This document shows positions 57,096 to 64,000 of a stretch of DNA of 64,000 nucleotides, piece after piece. This DNA comes from Uloborus plumipes. Taxonomy: Eukaryota > Arthropoda > Arachnida > Araneae > Uloboridae. Made by a program: the position numbers and the translations under genes. The stretch lies in assembly GCA_038373865.1 (NCBI GenBank), contig JAXGGA010002827.1:1-64000 (forward strand), read 5' to 3'. The notes beneath the pieces are model-generated. The model searched no databases. It saw only the letters and a list, made by a program, of their open reading frames with translations, and was not told the origin of the DNA. How positions within the stretch are numbered: position 1 is the stretch's first letter; the number at the start of each line of letters is the position of its first letter.

Positions 57096-58559
57096 ACATT
57101 TTTTTTTTAAATTTGTTCTTGACTCATTTAACGAAACTTTAATTTTTAATGATATTTCTTGGAGGAAATTGATTCCTCTGCTTGCTTTCATTTGTTTATA
57201 TATGACAATGTTTGCCTCTTATTAGTCTTTCACGTTCTTCTTTTGCTTTCATTCAACTTGGTTTAACAAAAAGCTCGAACAGAACGAGCCCACCTTCATG
57301 TGTGTTATCACGAGACACATCTGGGTACACTTTTCTCGATTATTCTTGAGAACCCTATTTCACACACGAAAACAATAGAAAATCTTTCTTAGGATATCAG
57401 ATAGTTTTACGTTATTTTCCAGAACTAGTCATCAAGTTAAATACCCAAGTATTGGAATACACAGTATTACCCAAACATTTTTTCAAACTTAAATTTTAAG
57501 ATTAGCAATATAATTTTTCAGGTTTTTTCTGGGCAATTAACGATGCACCCCTTACAGGTTTTTATGTATTCCCAGTGGTACGAGTATTACCGCTAGAGAG
57601 CTATTGTGGTACGCTACGGTTTCAACTGTTATTCGCAGAATATCAGCAATTATTTGACAAATGCAAATTTCAACCCGTTGACGGGATTCAACCAAAAACA
57701 ATATTTTTATTTGTTTTTTCACCCAACTAACAAAGTTTTTTTTTTTCTTTTTAAATACTTAGAAAAAATGTAAAAAATTGTTGGCCATAAACAACGCCAT
57801 CATGCCGCAAAGGGTTAAAGTGAGGATGTCAGGAATATGTCCCCGACATACAAAGATTTTCAGATATGACAGAGAAGAAATCTCACAGGGATTGAGATCT
57901 GCTGATATCGTTAATCGTTGGCCATGTCATAAGAAATGCACGACTAATTCTGTTTAAGAAAATATGCTGCACTCAACACCCGATGAATGGCTCGCTATCT
58001 AGCATAAAAACAGTGGAATTTAGGCACTGTTTTTGCGACGAGATAACGTAATACCTGTGGTATTACGTGATTCCCAAGCCTAGAAGCATATCTGTCAGAA
58101 CTTATAGAGCATTTGAATCTCCTGTAGATTCAAATCGTCTAAGTATTTCTGGTGTGACAATTTCGCTCATCCGTTCTTTTAGTAATTTTTTCAATTGCTG
58201 GAATGAAATTCACTATGGGCCATTCTAGATACCTGAATAAAAGAGGTTGACCAATAAAGCAAGGTCACTTGAATTTAGTGTCATAGAAAGCAAAAAAAAA
58301 AAAAAAAAAAAATTCTTTCAACCGTTCCTTTTTGTCTTTATAATTTATCCATAGAACTCATTTATTCAAATGTCTTGATTTTTGTTTTCACAATACTAAA
58401 TTTCATTCTAACGAACTTTTTTTTCGTATTTGTTTACTCATAAAAATCGCAATTATACTCCCTCTACTGTATTGGTACACCAAAGTCGTTGTATTTTGCC
58501 GAACACATTACGTATTACAGATTTCTAAACACCTCACGCAATTTCATGCTCACCTAGGC

Positions 58560-58715
58560 TCGTCATTTAGGGGGGGTCAGGGGGGAAAATCCCCCCTGAC
58601 TTTGAGAAATCAATGTATTAACATATAAGTGGGCATGGCTTTTTTGTTTTCCAATGAAATTGCATTGTGTTTGAACCCTTTGCCCCCCCCCCCCCGGAAA
58701 AACTTGAAATGACGG
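58560..58715. mobile_element. Short MITE with 'CGTCATTT' tips, copy 2
   Basis: Inverted copy of 48158-48323: ctcgtcattt at one end and aaatgacgga at the other, with G/C-runs just inside each tip. Confidence 0.72.
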
Positions 58716-60149
58716 ATCTGCGCTTACCTTGAAAATTGAAGGATTTCAGAGTCAAGTACAACAATTTTTGATCATATCTAGTGGAAATAGTTGATAGTTC
58801 TTAAAAATTTTTATCAGATCCAAACCTTGAAGCCAAACCGCACTAAAAATTAAGAATTGCATTTTCAAACATTATCGTAAAGAGGAATTTGATAAATCTT
58901 ATAAAATGAATTGCTACCTATTTCATTGCAACATCAATTCAAAGGTTAAAAAGCAAAATAAAGTAATGGTGTCAGATTCGGACACCCCTTTTTTCCTTTC
59001 TAATCATTATCATTACCTTGCCCCAAGGAATTCTTGAACTAAACAATGCCAAAGAAAAGCGCTTAAAAATTTTACGAGCTGTTATGTCTCTAAAGTAATT
59101 TAAGATTTAAATATTATAGCTGCGGGGTAAAGTTAAGGTAATTGCATTTAATGTGTTGTCATTTGATAAATGCAATTACTATTGTATAGAGTCATTTAAC
59201 TGCACCTTTTTTAATCAATCTATTCATGATTTAAAAATGGGTGTTTCTATATATACATCAGCCTGGTTCATTGATGTGCTTAAATGGACAAACAAAACGT
59301 TCTAAAATGTGTACTGTGGATATTGCAGAAGTCTAGTAATTTTTATTCTAAATGAATATATAATTTTTATTCTAAATGAAATTTTTGCAACTTGTTATTA
59401 TATTGAAGAAATAGGATAACGTGAGAACTTACATGATTCGGCGTAAAATACTACAAACTACACTCTCAATTAAGTGAAAAAATTTCTTCAGTATACCTGG
59501 TTATTTGGTTTGTTAAATCAGAGGGTCTTTTTGTTCCGAGTAATCTATTGCCATTTTTTTCTGCCTTACGTGGACCCCTTTGTAGGGCTAGTTCCAAAAT
59601 TACTACTGCCGTGTAAGTTTTACATTCGAGCTTTACTAAACAAAATGAATTAGATGGTTAAGTTTCTCCCAAGATGCTAGGGGATAGGTGCAAATGGTAT
59701 TGAGTGCCGAAAAACAAAATAAAAAACAGTTCTCCAAAAAAAAAAAGGAAAAAAACTGTATTTTCACCAACTTTAAAACAATATTTTGAATATTGAAAAG
59801 AGAAAAGTTTGTTTTCAGTCAAGAACAAATTTTGAATTCGTATCATAATATTTTTTTTTTTTTTTTTGTAATGCGAAACACCACTACTGTGAGCGTCCGA
59901 GATCTTCTTGTGCATGATTAAATTAGCAGGTAAATATTAACATTCATATATCGTTGGCATCTATGACAGACCAATTATTTCCAGTAAGTTTATTTTCTCC
60001 AATTTCAGTCTTTCATGGTAGCATATGCACCATTAAAACACTTGCGAAAGACCGTGTAATAAAAAAACAACCCTTTTCTTTATTCATAATTCCGTCATTT
60101 TGTACCATTTAACAGTGTCATGTTGTTGTTTTTGTGATGGGAAAGTACA

Positions 60150-60235
60150 TCCACGCTCGAGCCTGAATCGATCCCTAAACCTCCCGACCCGCAGTTAGAC
60201 TTTTCTGACCACTAGACAAGGTGGCCGGCACGGTA
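60150..60235 (-). repeat. tRNA-derived SINE head or tRNA pseudogene
   Basis: On the minus strand this reads as a tRNA-like block with a Pol III A box (tgtctagtggtcag, 60205-60218) and a B box (ggatcgattcagg, 60162-60174), about 30 bases apart. The acceptor stem does not pair cleanly and no terminal CCA context is seen, so a functional tRNA is unlikely. Confidence 0.6.
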
Positions 60236-60239
60236 TCAT

Positions 60240-62280
60240 GTTTGCCAATGTATTCACTCACAGTATTATTAAGTACGATTTAACAAGTTACAAGAGTACC
60301 TTGTACTTCAAGAGTACTAAGTAGAAAAATGATAATGATTTCATCAAAAGAATACATATATTAACCTAAAATGAACATTTCAAAAAAAAAAAAAAATTCA
60401 TTCGTGATTTTTATAATACTTAAATAGAAAATTGAAGATAAATGTAATTGATGATTAGAAGGGAAACAACAACTTTCAGGGATTTTATTTTGTTAGAAAA
60501 CATTCATTTTGTAATTAAGTACATTCCGGAAATGAAAGATGTACACATCAAAAAAAAAAAAAGAAAGGAGATTAAGAGAAGTCCATATATTGCGTGAAGG
60601 AACGTGACAATGTTAACAGGAAATTAATGGTGAAGATTACATAATTAATTACACATCATTTGGGGTAAATGAAAAATTACATTAGTAGTCACAAGCTTTT
60701 TGCGGATATTAGAAGAAAAATCGCATGCATAGCAAAGTTACTTCCTAGGAAATTAGGAAGGAGGAAAATGTGTACGTTAAGAGCAACGTTATTGACTTAA
60801 TGAAAAGAGAGGATTTTTTTTTCTTTTAATCGCATTTACTAGATGCAACAGACATTGAAATAATGGGGAAATCTTTAGCACAAAGCTTCCTATGGCATTG
60901 ATATTCTGGTAATGGCATTTATGATTTACTTGATTAACTCTCCGTTTAAGCTATTTTGTGTCAAGTTCGATATTTAATTGTCTGCAGTTCGGTTCAAGAA
61001 AGCCAAGATATGCCAAAGAGTCTGATAAGATCCAAATAAATTTTGTATTCATTAGCGATTAGTTCAATTATTAAAGGTACACACACAAGTGCACAAGCGT
61101 ACGTTTATATGCTTTTTTTTAATTTAAAACACTTTTTGCTTATCCATTATTCATAAAGGAAGAATACAGTTGAGGTTGAGATCTGTATCATATTTCTTTT
61201 TCGTGGAGGAATGGAATTCAAGATCAGATCTTATCACTTTTTAAACATTACAGATAATCCAAAAAAAGACTGCTTTTAGCGAGAATGAATTGGCCCGATG
61301 ACGCAAAACAGAGCTTCCCAATCAGGGCTCCTCCAAAACCCTAGAGAAATGCAAAGCATTGTTAAGGATTCTGCAAGTAATCAAGATTCCTAATTGTACT
61401 CATTCTCTCCAAAGAAAAACAGAGAGAGTTGATAACTTTAATCAAAGTGAACAATAAGTGTCTTATTTTGGATACCCGCTCAAATGTATCAGCAGTTACT
61501 TATGTTTATTTCAGTCGTGTTTCATGAAGTGGTCCAACGTTTCTGAAAAGAGAGGGTGTGGGACTTCATGATTAAAATGCTGCTTTCAAAATGTTTTAAA
61601 TCGAAAAACATCATTTTGTCATTCAATATAATATGTCAAAACATCACATTGTTATTCAATATAAAGTGGGGAACGTGGGGAAAAGTGTGAAATAGTGAAA
61701 TATTTACTCTGTTTCAACGCCACTTACCTGGTAATATTTTAACTATGTAGTAACACATGTAATATAATCCGGGAAGGGAAACTTTATCGCTGAAGATCAA
61801 AGCATATTGATACTTTTGTTGTAATATTTTGTTGCAAATCGAAAATTATTTTTGTTATTCTAAAAAATAATATTTTCATGTTGTTAACATTTTAAATATT
61901 AATTGCAACCAACAAATATTCTGTGCAGTATTTTTTATTTGTTGAAAATCTCAGTTTCTATGAAAGGTTCATTTCCTCAAGTAGTAATATGGCTAGGATG
62001 CAACCGATACCGAGTGGCAGGGATCCCGGCAACTAAAAACGGGCCTTGGCCATTAGTTCATTCAGAACAGGAATCTTTCAGATAGCACGTCACACTGAAT
62101 TTTCCTGAAAACTTTGCGAATTAATCCGTCTGGTGCCAAAAATGTTTTCTGATTTCGAAAGTCTTTTCATTTTTTATCTGTCGCTGACAAGGGCAGATAG
62201 TTGATTTTTATTACCCTTTATTTTTTATTTTGGTTTACATATGGTGATTACAAATATTTCTGCTTTTTAATTCCAAAATA
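60240..62280. other. Non-coding interval
   Basis: AT-rich sequence with A-runs (60381, 60551) and no supported gene. A 60-codon ORF at 61903-62085 shows no recognisable feature. Confidence 0.5.
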
Positions 62281-62284
62281 TTTT

Positions 62285-62690
62285 TAGAGTAGAGCTTCGA
62301 ATTCCTCTGCTCCCCATACATCATCGAAGATACTTCAAAATTACATTTTATTAAACTTTTAGCTTCAGAAGCTTACCGAAGGAAAGTCCTTGAGCCCCAT
62401 ATCTTCCCGAATGTTAAAAAATGTGGTCTTGAGTCGCATTTTCAGGACTTCAATTGCAAAAAATATCCGGGGAAAGTCCCGAATCGCTTCTCTACCTAAA
62501 GTCACGGAAGGTCATCTAATATTACATTTTTGGAACAACTATGATTTTTTTTCAGAAAAGAGTTCCAGATCCAATGCCTTTGGACTACAACTGTATTTTT
62601 GCGATTTCCGGGAGGGGAGGTCCTATGAGTCCCCCCTAATATCGTCGGAGATCGTAAAAATTGCGTTTTAAACTTCAATAATTAAAAAAT
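62285..62690. repeat. Degenerate repeat family, locus 3
   Basis: About four loose copies of a unit of roughly 100 bp, with ggggaaagtcc, cttcaattgcaaaaaatatc and aaaaattgcgtttt phrases. It is related to 41690-42000 and 51260-51560. Confidence 0.55.
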
Positions 62691-63544
62691 CTTTCGCTTG
62701 CATCTGCGTTTATAAAGGGGTAAAATAAACGGGTATGACTGGAATTACTTGGAGTTCAAATTGCCTGGAGTACATGAAGTAAATATATTTCGGGCCAAAA
62801 AGTACCTCTGACAACATTTGCTATATATATATCACTTACTGGGGTAGAAAACAATGAAATTAGTCTCTACTATACTCCCTATACATATACTTAATTCTCA
62901 GAGCCCCCCCCCCTTCATGTTATTTCACTGCAACCGCCCAAATGCATCTGGCATCGCCTCAGCTTATTAGCACCTTACTTCAATCCTCTGATGAAACCGT
63001 ACATCATCAGTGGCAAAAATGCAAGTAGGTTATGACAATCTACATGATTCTTTTCCTTAGATCTGCAGTATTTTTGAGGAGGTAGTGCTCTTAGCGCTTG
63101 TCACCCGAAGGAATTGTCAAGGGAGGAGTGTCTCGCAGCAATTGCCTTGGCAGTGTAGAGACTGAAAATGCATCAGCATATTGCCACCTGGCAAAAAAAA
63201 AAAAAAAAAAAGGACATGCTCTAAATGCCTGGTTAACATTCGATGAGGGAGGTGCCAAAGTTACATGAACGGTTGTGGGCCGGCCCCGATCAAGGAGATC
63301 TAGATAAGGGGGTGCCGAAAAAGATCAGTAAAACCCTTGGCACGAGTTGTCATACGCCTGACGTAGATTATAGGGGAGAATCTAACGTTCAGCACTGTAT
63401 TTTTTCTTCGCATTACTTTTTTATTATTTAGTTCAATGATAATGAAAATCACTTCGTAAAACTTGAAAAATAAGAACACAGAAAACAGGTTATTTAAATT
63501 TTAATGTGTTTCTGACTTCAAAACTATCAACTGTACTTGTAATA

Positions 63545-63690
63545 AACCTGCGGAGTAGGAGACGGATTCGTGGAGTCGGAGTCCGGCTGATTTTGGAGTG
63601 AAGGAGTTGGAGTTGGAGGGAAAGCTCCACAATTCCGGCAGGAGGAATCGATCATTTTCCCTCCGACTCCGCAGTCCGCAGTCCTGCTTG
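63545..63690. repeat. 'GGAGTCGGAGT'-type dispersed repeat
   Basis: Clustered ggagtcggag and ggagttggag strings, with ccgactccgcag in inverted orientation at the far end. A related actccgactccgc fragment lies at 50159-50171. This resembles termini of a widespread hAT-like repeat. Confidence 0.5.
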
Positions 63691-64000
63691 TAACTTTTAA
63701 TATAATTTGAAAATGACTCCTGAATGGCTCCATCGTTTCAAATGCAAAATTTTGCAACGAATTGCAGACACGTTTTTGGAGATTTCAAGAAACTCTTTTG
63801 TCAGTATAAAACAGCAAAAAGGGAATCTTGACGAATGAAAAGTCATTTTCCAAAATAGTTGCATTTCGGATCTCCAAATGTCAAAATGATGTTTTAAAAT
63901 CAAATGTTTACGTCGTCAAACGACTTGATTTGCAAAATGGGCCGTAAAACTAAATAAATAAATGCACTAAAAAAAGCCTTACATTCTGAAACACACTTTT

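Noticed and set aside
60150..60235. A functional tRNA gene on the minus strand
   Set aside because: A and B boxes are present, but the acceptor stem does not pair and the anticodon arm is unclear; it was kept only as a SINE head or pseudogene.

Overview
The window is spider nuclear DNA (Araneae, probably araneomorph). The evidence is one very large single-exon gene whose ends read as spidroin N- and C-terminal domains, lying in AT-rich, intron-poor, transposon-dense sequence. I see no rRNA, CRISPR array or operon. Only two host protein genes can be supported: the spidroin at 10385-27346 (+) and an intronless class A GPCR at 31485-33332 (+).

Region by region. 1-7.5 kb is a recently inserted Ty3/Gypsy-type LTR retroelement. 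Its 5' LTR is fused directly to RNase H, so gag, protease and RT are lost. A decayed mariner (1443-2351) splits its integrase, and a 2.9 kb transposon with 608 bp inverted arms and an 8 bp target duplication (2927-5833) lies downstream. 7.5-10.3 kb is non-coding and leads to a TATA box at 10321. 10.4-27.3 kb is the silk gene: signal peptide, spidroin NT domain, short basic/His linker, about 49 highly acidic repeats, then a diverged spidroin CT domain. A cluster of three indels (about 17974-18218) breaks the frame locally but sums to a multiple of three, so both flanks are in one frame. 27.5-31.4 kb is intergenic with one dispersed repeat copy. The GPCR follows.

33.4-64 kb has no gene I can support. 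It is layered with repeats: a 2.8 kb foldback flanked by TTAA (35277-38109); a piggyBac-like MITE (38649-40822) split by a TA-flanked element carrying its own terminal motif repeatedly (38999-40656); a second element of the same architecture (45596-48659); pogo-, hAT- and Mutator-like MITEs; a tRNA-derived SINE head (60150-60235); and several minisatellites.

The item of most interest is the spidroin. Its terminal domains are silk-type, but the roughly 5 kilo-residue core is an acidic Glu/Ser/Gly polyelectrolyte punctuated by a short Asp/Leu/Val motif, unlike the canonical MaSp, MiSp, Flag, AcSp, TuSp, PySp or AgSp repeats as I know them. Very long ORFs in the other frames of this gene, including an antisense ORF of 2868 codons, are by-products of the stop-poor repeat and are not annotated as genes.
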